A stretch of 63,858 bases of DNA from a virus: positions 1 to 63,858 of IMG/VR virus record IMGVR_UViG_3300045282_000203. The stretch is one strand, 5' to 3'. How positions within the stretch are numbered: position 1 is the stretch's first letter; each line of letters starts with the position of its first letter. The notes beneath the pieces were generated by a model. That model had not been told where the DNA came from, searched no databases, and saw only the letters and a program-made list of their open reading frames with translations. This document shows positions 14,478-22,074 of the stretch, piece after piece. Both the position numbers and the translations under genes were made by a program.

Positions 14478-15382
14478 AGCAACACCTCCTTCATCTGATC
14501 TTGCTGAAGCTTAACAGCCACACCATCAACCACAACCGTTCGCAGGACTCGGGGATCCGCACGGCACTCGTTCTGGTAGGTCTTCCGGAGCTGGACCCAG
14601 CCACGCAGGTTGCCCTGGAGCTGAGGGAGCGTGATGATGTCCTCTGCGGTCGGTACCTTGGCGATGTGCTCGAAGGCGCTCCAGTGCCCAGAGTCACGCA
14701 AGCGGTCGTGGAGCTGAAGGTCCTTCTCTAGGCTCGGAGGTCCATCGAAGCTCTCGTAGGAGAGCCGGGCAGCGCGGGCCACCGCCACGCGAATCTTAAC
14801 GTCTTCAGGCCACGCAGGATCCATCGAGTTGCCGAAGGGGACGTGCCACTCACCGGGCTGGAGCACCTGCGGCAGGCTCTCGTTGTAGAGTGACAGCATC
14901 AGGCTCGCCAGGGCGCTGAAGGTGGGATCCGCGTCAGGGTGGGCGCGCAGGGCGAAGAAGTTGTGGTGCCCACTCTCTACCATGGTAAAGAGCACGGTGA
15001 TGTGAGACCAGGGCTCAGTGATGCGGTTGATCACCTGCTTGTGGGCGCCAAGAGCGATCATCTGCTCAGCGATGTTGACGATCTTGTTTCCCGCGCTGTG
15101 CCAGAGATTCTCCACTCGCTCTTGGATGGCGGGACTCAGCTCTTCCTCAGCCTGCATCCCCGGCTGGTTCTTCCCCCAGTGGGTGGGCGCGGCCGGGTTG
15201 TCTAAGATAGCCTGGACCCGCTTCTTCGAGGGGATCGCTCGGCTGCTGGAGGCGTTCCGGCTGGCCTGCCGGTGAGTCATGAGCTCGGAGTGGATGAACC
15301 GTGGGTAGGTCAGGAGCCACGTAGTCAGGCGGTGGTCTCCGCTGGCTTGCACGGAGTCGAGGAGGACCTTGGCCTCGATCAT
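14474..15382 (-). CDS. thyX: Flavin-dependent thymidylate synthase ThyX
   Basis: 302 residues; makes dTMP from dUMP using methylene-tetrahydrofolate, FAD and NADPH. The ThyX signature is at residues 37-48 (HRQASRNASSSR; the usual leading Arg is Thr here). A second half contains SALASLMLSLYNESLPQVL, then RVAVARAARLSYES, HDRLRDSGHWSAFEH and GNLRGWVQLRKTYQNE, matching the substrate-binding C-terminal part. It is longer than typical 220-250-residue ThyX. ATG 15382 overlaps the upstream stop as ATGA. A ThyX frees the ThyA-type enzyme at 55109-55951 for another reaction. Confidence 0.92.
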   Translation of the reverse strand: MIEAKVLLDSVQASGDHRLTTWLLTYPRFIHSELMTHRQASRNASSSRAIPSKKRVQAILDNPAAPTHWGKNQPGMQAEEELSPAIQERVENLWHSAGNKIVNIAEQMIALGAHKQVINRITEPWSHITVLFTMVESGHHNFFALRAHPDADPTFSALASLMLSLYNESLPQVLQPGEWHVPFGNSMDPAWPEDVKIRVAVARAARLSYESFDGPPSLEKDLQLHDRLRDSGHWSAFEHIAKVPTAEDIITLPQLQGNLRGWVQLRKTYQNECRADPRVLRTVVVDGVAVKLQQDQMKEVLL

Positions 15383-15597
15383 AGCACCTCCTTCACGTAG
15401 CCCTGCTGCATGAGAGCGAAGCGCAAGAACCCATCGGTGGAGCAGTGCACGGTGGCGCAGCCCTTCTCGTCGAAGGCCACCTGACCGTCCTCACCTCTCA
15501 CCAGCCACGCGCTCCCGGCGAGTTGACGGATGGTGACGTCGGTGGCCTCGGCCGCATGCTGCTCGTTGCTGTGCAGCCTGACCTTGAAGGACTTCAT
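15379..15597 (-). CDS. Hypothetical small protein, 72 aa
   Basis: 72 residues from ATG 15597, coupled to thyX by ATGA overlap. Beta-rich sequence with VRLHSNEQHAAEATDVTIRQ and AWLVRGEDGQVAF. No family recognised. Confidence 0.6.
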   Translation of the reverse strand: MKSFKVRLHSNEQHAAEATDVTIRQLAGSAWLVRGEDGQVAFDEKGCATVHCSTDGFLRFALMQQGYVKEVL

Positions 15598-15806
15598 CGC
15601 GCCACCTTCTCTTCTATCTGTTCACGTACTCGTGCTGCCACCGCCTTGATGTGGTGGGCCACCGCGTAGCAGAGCTCTCGCTCGGCGGGAGTGGCGATCC
15701 GGATGGCGGGGCGGATGAGGTGCTCTTCCTCGTTGAAGCCGACCGGTCGCTTGGTGATCCACCACCTGACCGCTGCCTCCACGATCTCTTTCTCTGTCGG
15801 GTGCAC
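15594..15806 (-). CDS. Hypothetical small protein, 70 aa, after terminator
   Basis: 70 residues from GTG 15806 (product begins MHPTEKEIVEAAVRWW), with AGAGGAGG upstream. In-frame codons further upstream cross the terminator hairpin, so the later start is preferred. Helical and charged. First gene after the hairpin at 15834-15864. Function unknown. Confidence 0.6.
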   Translation of the reverse strand: MHPTEKEIVEAAVRWWITKRPVGFNEEEHLIRPAIRIATPAERELCYAVAHHIKAVAARVREQIEEKVAR

Positions 15807-15817
15807 GTGACCTCCTC

Positions 15818-15864
15818 TGAGTTTAAACAACACCACCGAGCCCCTCACCATGAGAGGCCCGGTG
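15818..15864 (-). terminator. Intrinsic terminator-like hairpin in the leftward operon
   Basis: Arms 15834-15846 and 15852-15864 pair over 13 bases (two G-U pairs) around a 5-base loop. On the minus strand a GTTGTTT tract follows. It sits directly after the DUF3310 gene, so it probably ends or attenuates transcription from the 21.3-kb promoter before thyX. Confidence 0.7.
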
Positions 15865-15871
15865 GATGTGG

Positions 15872-16450
15872 TTACTTCGTGTCGTGCTTCTCGAGTGTGG
15901 CCACCAGACGATCGATGTACCACTTTGCCTTCTTCGAGTCCTTGAGCGCCTCGCCCTTGAAGGGCAACCGCCAGAGGTAGCCGATGATCGTGGCGCGGAG
16001 GTGGCTCACGAAGCCGTCATGACCAAGGGCGGCCTCTTGCGCGTCGATGCACTCGATCTCACCCCGGGTGTAGTGGGACGGGTGGTTGATCAAGTCCTCT
16101 TTGGCCTCGGCCGCTCTGCGACTCGCCCAACCGATGAAGTCGCCCTCATCGTGATCCATGCACTCAGGTTTTCGATCGAACTTAGGACTCGCTTGAAACT
16201 GAGGCGCGGCGCATCCACGAGTGAGAGAGGCATCGATCTTCGCACCCTCTTCAGCGAGTCTGTCCACGTAAGCGTCAGAGGCAAGCTTCGGGAGGATCAC
16301 CACCTCTGTGCCCTTGAGCGGACCCTCAAGCACGGTGAACTTGCGGTGATCATCAGGGTTGACTCTGATCCTCGGCGAGAGCGCCTTCTGCCGCTCGCTG
16401 CGAGACGGTTTCATCGGTGCTCGAGGGTTCTTCTTGACGGCGCTGGCCAT
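15872..16450 (-). CDS. DUF3310 family protein
   Basis: 192 residues; ATG 16450 preferred over GTG 16453. The first 110 residues are basic and then mixed. The C-terminal 75 residues are a DUF3310 domain: HPSHYTRGEIECIDAQEAAL, then FVSHLRATIIGYLWRLPFKG, then DSKKAKWYIDRLVATLE. DUF3310 is widespread in phages, sometimes annotated as a nucleotide-kinase-like or SaV protein, with unproven function. Ends just before the terminator. Confidence 0.85.
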   Translation of the reverse strand: MASAVKKNPRAPMKPSRSERQKALSPRIRVNPDDHRKFTVLEGPLKGTEVVILPKLASDAYVDRLAEEGAKIDASLTRGCAAPQFQASPKFDRKPECMDHDEGDFIGWASRRAAEAKEDLINHPSHYTRGEIECIDAQEAALGHDGFVSHLRATIIGYLWRLPFKGEALKDSKKAKWYIDRLVATLEKHDTK

Positions 16451-16453
16451 CAC

Positions 16454-16888
16454 TCACCGCCCTTTCTTCTTCGCGGGCTTCTTCACGGGAGCCTTCTTGG
16501 CAGTTGCCTTCTTCGTCGGCGGGGCCGCCTTCTTGGCAGGGGGAGGAGCGGGCTTCTTCACCGCCTTTGCGACGGCATTGTCCTTCTCCTTCTTAGGGTC
16601 AGGTTTGGGCTTCTGCTTGGCCGCCTTCTCAGCCTTCTTTGCCTCCTTATCGATGATCGTGAGGCCCTCAGGCATCTCGAAGTCTTCCTTGTTGTCCACA
16701 GCCTCGAGGAGACCGTTGAGGAAGGCGAGGAGGACGGGCTTCGCTGACTTCAGCTCCACCGGGTCGATCTCCACGTCCTTCTTCTTGACATCCCTCTCCT
16801 CGACCATGGCCTGGCGGAAGGCCCTTGCTTCCCCACCCGTGCTAGCGAGACGGACGCAGCCGGTGGTCTTCACCATGTACATGCGCAT
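16454..16888 (-). CDS. Histone-H1-like lysine/alanine-rich protein
   Basis: 144 residues, ATG 16888 behind CAGGAG. Residues 1-80 appear folded; residues 80-144 are almost only Lys, Ala and Pro (KKPAPPPAKKAAPPTKKATA, then KKAPVKKPAKKKGR). This is a typical disordered DNA-binding tail, like bacterial H1-like proteins. Suggests binding to phage or host DNA; function inferred from composition only. Confidence 0.65.
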   Translation of the reverse strand: MRMYMVKTTGCVRLASTGGEARAFRQAMVEERDVKKKDVEIDPVELKSAKPVLLAFLNGLLEAVDNKEDFEMPEGLTIIDKEAKKAEKAAKQKPKPDPKKEKDNAVAKAVKKPAPPPAKKAAPPTKKATAKKAPVKKPAKKKGR

Positions 16889-16892
16889 GTGG

Positions 16893-17087
16893 CTACTCCT
16901 GACCAGCGGGAGCGAGCTTGGCCTCGAACTTCTCGATCTGCTTGTCCAGCTTCTCGATCGTCTTGCCGCTCGCAGCCGAGGCCTTCTCGTACTGCTTGGT
17001 GAGGGAGGCGAACTCCTTCTCAGCCGCCTTCTTCTCGCCCTGGAGCTGCTTGAGCGAGGCCTTCAGTTCCTTCGTGTTCTGAGCCAT
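16893..17087 (-). CDS. Small coiled-coil protein, 64 aa
   Basis: 64 residues from ATG 17087, almost entirely a Lys/Glu coiled coil (LKASLKQLQGEKKAAEKEFA, then ASGKTIEKLDKQIEKFEAKL). Five bases separate it from the H1-like gene, so the two may work together. Function unknown. Confidence 0.6.
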   Translation of the reverse strand: MAQNTKELKASLKQLQGEKKAAEKEFASLTKQYEKASAASGKTIEKLDKQIEKFEAKLAPAGQE

Positions 17088-17140
17088 GAGAGGCTCCTTC
17101 GTAGAGTGGCTCGGCGCACGGGCCGGAGCCGGGTTAAGAC

Positions 17141-17413
17141 TTAATCGAGCACATCAGTTAGCTTTTTCCAACCGTTCTCTTTTGCCCATTCGATGAGATC
17201 ACTGGTAGAACACTCATCAGGCTTTGGTTGGGCGCGCACGTCAGGTAACCTCTTCACAGAGTCGTGGATGATGTTGATGAGGTACTCACGACACTTGATG
17301 CAGAGATCGACGGTGGCGTCGTGCTGAGCCACCGAGGACTCGGGGCAGGTGAGCAGGATACGGAGCTGAAGCTCACGGGTGACGGGACGAGAGCAGCGAT
17401 CACAGCTGAACAT
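17141..17413 (-). CDS. Zinc-ribbon protein, 90 aa
   Basis: 90 residues, ATG 17413 behind GGAGGCC. Two Cys pairs, CDRCSRP at the N-terminus and LCIKCREYL at about 37-43, suggest one zinc ribbon. The rest is helical, ending DLIEWAKENGWKKLTDVLD. No family recognised. Confidence 0.65.
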   Translation of the reverse strand: MFSCDRCSRPVTRELQLRILLTCPESSVAQHDATVDLCIKCREYLINIIHDSVKRLPDVRAQPKPDECSTSDLIEWAKENGWKKLTDVLD

Positions 17414-17466
17414 AGTGGCCTCCTTACGGGTTCAGGTTCATACGAGGGGTACCCTGACGCGTCATC

Positions 17467-18027
17467 TTAGTTCTCATCAGTCTGTGGACTCGCGCCGTGA
17501 CTCAGTGCTTGATCGCCCTCACAGAGGACCCGTGCCTGGTGCACGGCGTTGTGCAGCGCGTTGTGGTGGGTGCCCTCACGGGCCACGTCTACCAGAGGGA
17601 GAAAGGCCTTCAGCGTGCGGTAGCACCGATTGTTGTAGAACTTCCACGGCGCCTCGAGACCGAGGCTCTTGTAGGCGCTCGCGAGGATCACGTTGTCGAA
17701 GTCCGAGCCGTTGCCCCAGACCCGCACGTCACCGGAGAACTCTCGGTTGATGAAGCTGTGAAAAGCGTGCAGCGCCTCTCGCAGAGAGACCCGCCTCAGC
17801 TCATCGGTGAGCTCGGCGCGAGCGGCGTCGGACTGCTTCAACCACCACAGCACCGTGCTCATGTCCACGACACCACCCGCAGCGACGCTGCTCTCAAGGC
17901 TGATAGCATGGTAGAACGTGTCGCCGAGCTGGCCGGTCTCCGTGTCGAAGAACACCGCACCAAGCGCAACGATGGCTGCAGTAGGGCTCGTGCCCATGGT
18001 CTCGAGGTCGATCATCAGGTCACGCAT
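17467..18027 (-). CDS. DnaQ-fold 3'-5' exonuclease
   Basis: 186 residues, ATG 18027 behind GAGGAG. DEDD-type exonuclease: MIDLETMGT gives Asp7 and Glu9. VWGNGSDFDNVIL gives the third acidic residue. The last motif, THHNALHNAVHQARVLC, has the His in place but Asn-Ala where Asp-Ala is common. It resembles RNase AS / Rv2179c-like phage exonucleases. Probable roles are nucleic acid trimming in replication or host RNA turnover. The polymerase already has its own exonuclease, so this is a second one. Confidence 0.85.
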   Translation of the reverse strand: MRDLMIDLETMGTSPTAAIVALGAVFFDTETGQLGDTFYHAISLESSVAAGGVVDMSTVLWWLKQSDAARAELTDELRRVSLREALHAFHSFINREFSGDVRVWGNGSDFDNVILASAYKSLGLEAPWKFYNNRCYRTLKAFLPLVDVAREGTHHNALHNAVHQARVLCEGDQALSHGASPQTDEN

Positions 18028-18208
18028 GAGGGTTCTCCTCTTCGAGCTTGTTAAAACCTACACAGTCGGCGATGCCGCGTTGACTGGATTCGTTACAGGT
18101 ATGGGCCGCGAGCATCCTCTCATACCCGCTCTCTTTCATGAGGTCAAACTCACCAACAGAAAACAACTGATCACACCGTCGGCACCTGTAGACCCTGATC
18201 GCTCTCAT
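18020..18208 (-). CDS. Small zinc-ribbon protein, paralogue of the 26.36-kb protein
   Basis: 62 residues, ATG 18208 in ATGA overlap. Begins with VYRCRRCDQLFS, has a later HTC and a tail CVGFNKLEEE. The protein at 26363-26554 has the same plan (LYKCRRCGQAY, then HEC, then MIGFNETNEE), so they are likely paralogues in opposite transcription blocks. Probably one zinc ion held by CxxC and HxC. Function unknown. Confidence 0.65.
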   Translation of the reverse strand: MRAIRVYRCRRCDQLFSVGEFDLMKESGYERMLAAHTCNESSQRGIADCVGFNKLEEENPHA

Positions 18209-18441
18209 GCGTCACCCTGCTCCTTAAGAAGGTCGCGGTGAGGTTCCTGGAAGCCAGTGGGTTTCTTCCCGTCTCGGAGGACGAGCTTGGGCGCCTCCAC
18301 GAAGTCGCGGAGCTTCTCGTCGATGAAGCGCTGGGCCACCTCGTTCGGCGTGGCACCGTAGATCCCCTGCGCCGAGAGCGAAGTGAGGAGTCGCAGCGAC
18401 TCATGGGAGAGGGCGAGCTTGAGCTCCTTAAGGCTAGGCAT
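18205..18441 (-). CDS. Small protein, possible ribbon-helix-helix, 78 aa
   Basis: 78 residues, ATG 18441. The stretch GIYGATPNEVAQRFIDEKLR resembles the helix pair of phage ribbon-helix-helix (Arc/CopG) proteins. The C-terminus is charged. DNA-binding is plausible but not proven. Confidence 0.55.
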   Translation of the reverse strand: MPSLKELKLALSHESLRLLTSLSAQGIYGATPNEVAQRFIDEKLRDFVEAPKLVLRDGKKPTGFQEPHRDLLKEQGDA

Positions 18442-18703
18442 CGGTGGCCTCCTTGGGCGGGGCCTTCGGGGAGAAGGTCAGGGTGAAGGGGTGGGTGGTG
18501 TAGCTCACGGCACCGAGCGCGTCGGTGAACCTCAGCATGCGTGAGCGCTCGTAGAGGCAGACGTCACTGACACCCACGAGCACGTGCACCTCACCACTGG
18601 GGAGGTACAGGCAGAGCTTGTCGGGTCGCTGCTGGAAGGTAGAGACGTGGTCCTCAGCGACGTGGTGGATGCTGTGCTTCAGGAGCTCATCAACTTCTCT
18701 CAC
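18434..18703 (-). CDS. Hypothetical protein, 89 aa
   Basis: 89 residues from GTG 18703. Beta-rich centre (KLCLYLPSGEVHVLVGVSDV) and Pro-rich C-terminus. No family recognised. Confidence 0.55.
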   Translation of the reverse strand: MREVDELLKHSIHHVAEDHVSTFQQRPDKLCLYLPSGEVHVLVGVSDVCLYERSRMLRFTDALGAVSYTTHPFTLTFSPKAPPKEATDA

Positions 18704-18711
18704 GGCAGCTC

Positions 18712-18897
18712 CTAGTCTCGCACGAAGTCGAGGACCTCACCCGTGGAGAGCATCCCCTCGTAGAGGACAGCGCTCGTGGGTGTGATCATGACAGCGACGT
18801 GAGGGTGGTACTCCTCACAGAGGTGCTGCAGGAGTGGGCGGACGAGCTCCTGGAACCGCTGCTGACGGGCCTCGTGGACTGAGTGTGGTGTGGGCAT
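18712..18897 (-). CDS. Hypothetical protein, 61 aa
   Basis: 61 residues from ATG 18897 (MPTPHSVHEARQQRF), with GGAGGCGC upstream; frame extension would run into the primase gene. Helix then strand pattern ending MLSTGEVLDFVRD. Function unknown. Confidence 0.55.
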   Translation of the reverse strand: MPTPHSVHEARQQRFQELVRPLLQHLCEEYHPHVAVMITPTSAVLYEGMLSTGEVLDFVRD

Positions 18898-18908
18898 GAG
18901 CGCCTCCT

Positions 18909-20951
18909 TTAGGTGATCGAGTCGATGTGCTTCGTGGCCTGGGCAGGTGTGGCTCTTGCCCACCTCCCTTCGTTGCGCACGACGAAGTAGCGGTGGACGC
19001 CCCTCTTGGTACGGAGGGTGATCCCATCTCTGAACAGTGGCACCCCACTGCGACGGAGCTCACGGCCGAGACCGTTCGCCGTGGCCGTCCTCCCGCCCGT
19101 GGGGTCGTAGTACCTCAGCAGCTCGTGCGCGGTGAAGAGATCGCCCACCACCGGCACCTTCCCCACCCTCAGCACGCTGCTGGGGTCAGACCGCAGCTGG
19201 GCAACCCACGCACCGAGGTCGGACTTCACGTCACTGATCATGTTCTCCTTCGCCATCGTGGTCAGCGCCTTCGCGTTCGGGTTGAAGTCACCCAGGGGTA
19301 GGCCGAGGAGGTAGTGGAACACCGCGCGAGCGAGCGCCTTCTCCTTGTCGTGCTTCAGAGCCCAGTCATAGCGCTGGTAGAACGCATCGGGGAGTGGGTC
19401 GACCATCACCTCCCAGATGAAAGAGCGCCGGTCATTGTTCTCAATGAAGAAGGCGTCGGGCTGGTTAGAGGTGAAGAGGTAGTTGATGCAGTCTGGGATC
19501 TTGAACTCGGGAACGTACTTGATGTTAATCTTCATCTCAAGCTGGGTAGTCAGCGTCTTGAGGATGTCAGCGTGCTTCCTGCTGTCGCTGCCCGTGATGT
19601 CGTCAGCGAGGATGAACTGCTTGTTCTCGCCCCACGCGGTGAACGAGTTCTCCAGGTCCGTCTGCTTGATCTCGTTGAAGTTCTGCCCATAGATCTGACC
19701 CACCGTGTACCCGATGAGTGACTTGCCGGTGCCCTGCTTGATCCCGTGCAGGAGAACGTTCGTGAACAGCTTCTTCCCCGGGTGCTGGAGTGGGTAGGCC
19801 AACCACCTCAAGAACCACATCTTCTCCGCCGGCGACGTTCCCATGAACACGTGGTCGATCAGCTGGGTGAAGAGGCTGATGTCACCCTTCTTCGGCTCGA
19901 CACCCCACCCCGGCCACGTGTTGAAGGCGCGGGTCTCCGGGATGATCTGGGGTGAACCAGGCACGTAGGTCAACCGGGAGGCCTCGGCCCTGAGTGGCCA
20001 CGCCATCCACCTGCTCGCCACCGGCATCAGCTTCAGGGACACGCTCCCATCGGCCCGGACCTCGCGCTCTGCCGCTGCTATGTTCGAGAAGGCGTGGGAC
20101 GTGAAGTTGTTCGGTGAGACCTTCTGGCTGGTGTCCCGGAGCAGGACGAGCCCCGGGTCGCGGATGTAGAGAGCCCGCTGGTTCATCTCCCAGAGCGGCT
20201 TAGCCAGCGTCAGCGCCTCCGCGTTGTCGTTGATCAGGTCCTTAAGCGCGTCCTTCTTCTTGCTCCGGATGAAGAAGTCGTCGAGCCCGGTCTTCCCACC
20301 GTCAGGGGTGAGGTCAGGGAGCGGCACGAAGTGGGGCTCGGCGCCGCGCTGGTAGAGCTGCTCAGCGAGGGCGTTCATCGCCATGCAGATGTGCTCGTTG
20401 GTCCTGAAGTCAGAGTCATAGATGATGAACACCGAGCGCTTGGTCCACACCACCTCCTCGAGCTCAGGGAGGAAGAGGGTGTTCAGCCGCGTGCTCATGA
20501 AGCTGCGCACACCACCGAGGCCGATGGTGGGGTAGCCCTCCTTGCATGCCTTCGCCGCCTTGAGCTCACCCTCGGTGATGATCAGAGGCTGGGTAGGGTC
20601 ACTCAGCAGCTTGGTCCAGTCGAGGTTCGTGGGGAAGTAGGCGCACACCCCAGAGTCAGGTGGTTGGATGTAGCGGAGTGGCTTCTTCCCACCGGGGACG
20701 GCCTCGCCTCCCTTGAGGTAGCGGAGGCGGTAGAAGGCAGGCCACTTCGGGCGGGGTGTGAGCGGCTTACCCGTGAGTGGATGGAAGTAGTTGATACGGA
20801 GGGAGGGGAGCGCCTTGAAGCAGTCCTCCAGCTTTGCGACCGCTGGTCCCTCTAAGACGTCGAGCCTCAAGATCTTGAGGTCAGCCTCAGCGAGCCCTGA
20901 TGAACGGAGCTTCGCCAGCGCCAGACCACGTGCCTCAGATGAGGTGGCCAT
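18909..20951 (-). CDS. Bifunctional primase-helicase (DUF3854 + SF3-type ATPase)
   Basis: 680 residues, ATG 20951 behind GGAG. The N-terminal DUF3854/toprim-like region has Glu128 (LIITEGELKAAK), GLGGV and DSD at 179-181, followed by GGKTGLDDF. The C-terminal half is a superfamily-3/D5-like helicase: Walker A GIKQGTGKS (403-411), Walker B FILADD (447-452), and NYLFTSNQPDAF followed by NNDRRSF. It should unwind the replication fork and make primers. No separate DnaB-like helicase or DnaG-type primase is seen, so this protein probably does both jobs with the PolA at the window ends. The short C-terminal region contains a winged-helix-like TANGLGRELRRSGV. Confidence 0.88.
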   Translation of the reverse strand: MATSSEARGLALAKLRSSGLAEADLKILRLDVLEGPAVAKLEDCFKALPSLRINYFHPLTGKPLTPRPKWPAFYRLRYLKGGEAVPGGKKPLRYIQPPDSGVCAYFPTNLDWTKLLSDPTQPLIITEGELKAAKACKEGYPTIGLGGVRSFMSTRLNTLFLPELEEVVWTKRSVFIIYDSDFRTNEHICMAMNALAEQLYQRGAEPHFVPLPDLTPDGGKTGLDDFFIRSKKKDALKDLINDNAEALTLAKPLWEMNQRALYIRDPGLVLLRDTSQKVSPNNFTSHAFSNIAAAEREVRADGSVSLKLMPVASRWMAWPLRAEASRLTYVPGSPQIIPETRAFNTWPGWGVEPKKGDISLFTQLIDHVFMGTSPAEKMWFLRWLAYPLQHPGKKLFTNVLLHGIKQGTGKSLIGYTVGQIYGQNFNEIKQTDLENSFTAWGENKQFILADDITGSDSRKHADILKTLTTQLEMKINIKYVPEFKIPDCINYLFTSNQPDAFFIENNDRRSFIWEVMVDPLPDAFYQRYDWALKHDKEKALARAVFHYLLGLPLGDFNPNAKALTTMAKENMISDVKSDLGAWVAQLRSDPSSVLRVGKVPVVGDLFTAHELLRYYDPTGGRTATANGLGRELRRSGVPLFRDGITLRTKRGVHRYFVVRNEGRWARATPAQATKHIDSIT

Positions 20952-20954
20952 TGG

Positions 20955-21338
20955 TTACTCCGCGAGCTTGAGCCGTTTAACCGAGATGAGCTCGACGACG
21001 CCTTCGTTCTCGCGCTCGAGGTTGATGGTCCCCTTCATCGAGAGCTGAGAGCGGAGGGTGGAGACCTTCCAACCCAGCTCCTTGGCCATCGCCTCGATGG
21101 TGCGGACGGTGTAGGGCTCGCCGCCTCGCACTGTGACCTCGAAGAGCTGGCTCTCCCTGAACTTCTTCCAGTGGGCACCCCGGTAGTCACGGAAGCGCTC
21201 GGCGTAGAGAGCGGTGAGTGATGCGATCTCATCGAGCAGCTTCTTGTCCTTGAGCGAAGGACACTGATCGACGAGCTTCAGCATCACCGTCTGGTAGCGC
21301 CTGACGAGAGCGTTCTGCTGGGCCCTGTAACCTGCCAT
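20955..21338 (-). CDS. Hypothetical HTH-like protein, first gene of leftward block
   Basis: 127 residues, ATG 21338. Helical N-terminal two thirds, then YTVRTIEAMAKELGWKVSTL, which looks like a helix-turn-helix. Only 3 bases from the primase-helicase gene, so it may be a replication partner or an early regulator. No family recognised. Confidence 0.6.
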   Translation of the reverse strand: MAGYRAQQNALVRRYQTVMLKLVDQCPSLKDKKLLDEIASLTALYAERFRDYRGAHWKKFRESQLFEVTVRGGEPYTVRTIEAMAKELGWKVSTLRSQLSMKGTINLERENEGVVELISVKRLKLAE

Positions 21339-21520
21339 GGAGACACCTCAGTGGGGTGGGTTGAGAGGAGGGTGCCGGGTGCGCGATGAGTGATGGAGGT
21401 CAGGACGAGGGTCAGACTACCATCAATAAAGTCACCTGTACAACTTTATTTGCCAGAGTGGCACAGCGAGTGGAGGAGGCTGGTGGAGGGGTGGAGAAAG
21501 GCGAGGGAGAGGAGAGGTGC

Positions 21521-21529
21521 CTAAGTGTT
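21521..21529. promoter_or_regulatory. CTAAGTGTT half-site matching the 8.8-kb palindrome
   Basis: Nine bases identical to each arm of the palindrome at 8795-8820. The opposite arm is not found nearby. Candidate single operator half-site upstream of the leftward genes. Confidence 0.35.
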
Positions 21530-21845
21530 AGACTGGTCTTTTTTGAGGAGTGATGATGGAGAAGAGAAGAGAGGGGTGATGGGTAATGAGGGTGTCTCAC
21601 GAGGTCGCGAAAGAGATACGGGATACCAACGTGGAGATGATGAAGATGATGAAGCCCTGGTGGTGGGCCTGGCCGTGATGACTTTGCACTCTGCGACCCT
21701 GTAACTATGTACTCTGTATCTGCGTGGTGAACTATATATACTAATCATCCCTTTTACATAATACACCTCTCTATCTATTTTTTTCCTTTCTTTTCCTAAA
21801 TATTTATAGAATAAATAAATACAAAGATACAAATATGATTGAGCA

Positions 21846-21859
21846 CCTGTAAGTACAGG
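21846..21859. promoter_or_regulatory. Palindrome cctgta-ag-tacagg
   Basis: Six-base arms around two bases. Followed by ccttc, the stretch closely matches the element at 8850-8870 in reverse orientation. Both copies lie at the front of transcription units, suggesting a shared regulatory role. Confidence 0.45.
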
Positions 21860-22074
21860 CCTTCGGTCAGTATCCGATCGTCGAAAACGATGAGATACAT
21901 GAGATACAACCCGCTGCCCAAAGGTGACCGGAGCCCGATGGGTGCTAGACTTCTCACGTATCTCTTTGTGAGATCAGTTGTTCTAGCGGAGATGGAAGCG
22001 TTCCTCCCAGAGGCCCATATCAGATATACGATTCAACCTAGCGCGACCATCCCCCGTTTACATTGGTGCTCTCC

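Larger units (their letters stand above)
21339..22074. promoter_or_regulatory. Divergent control region, possible origin
   Basis: About 735 bases between the leftward and rightward gene blocks, without a convincing gene. Bases 21700-21845 are very AT-rich (TATATATA, T-tract, then ATAAATAAAT), unlike the rest of the genome. Features include the CTAAGTGTT half-site at 21521, the palindrome at 21846-21859, a tandem ATGAGATAC pair at 21890-21907 and a TCTCAC..GTGAGA hairpin at 21952-21973. Transcription must start here in both directions, and AT-rich DNA beside the primase operon is a candidate replication origin. Individual promoters could not be assigned with confidence. Confidence 0.6.
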
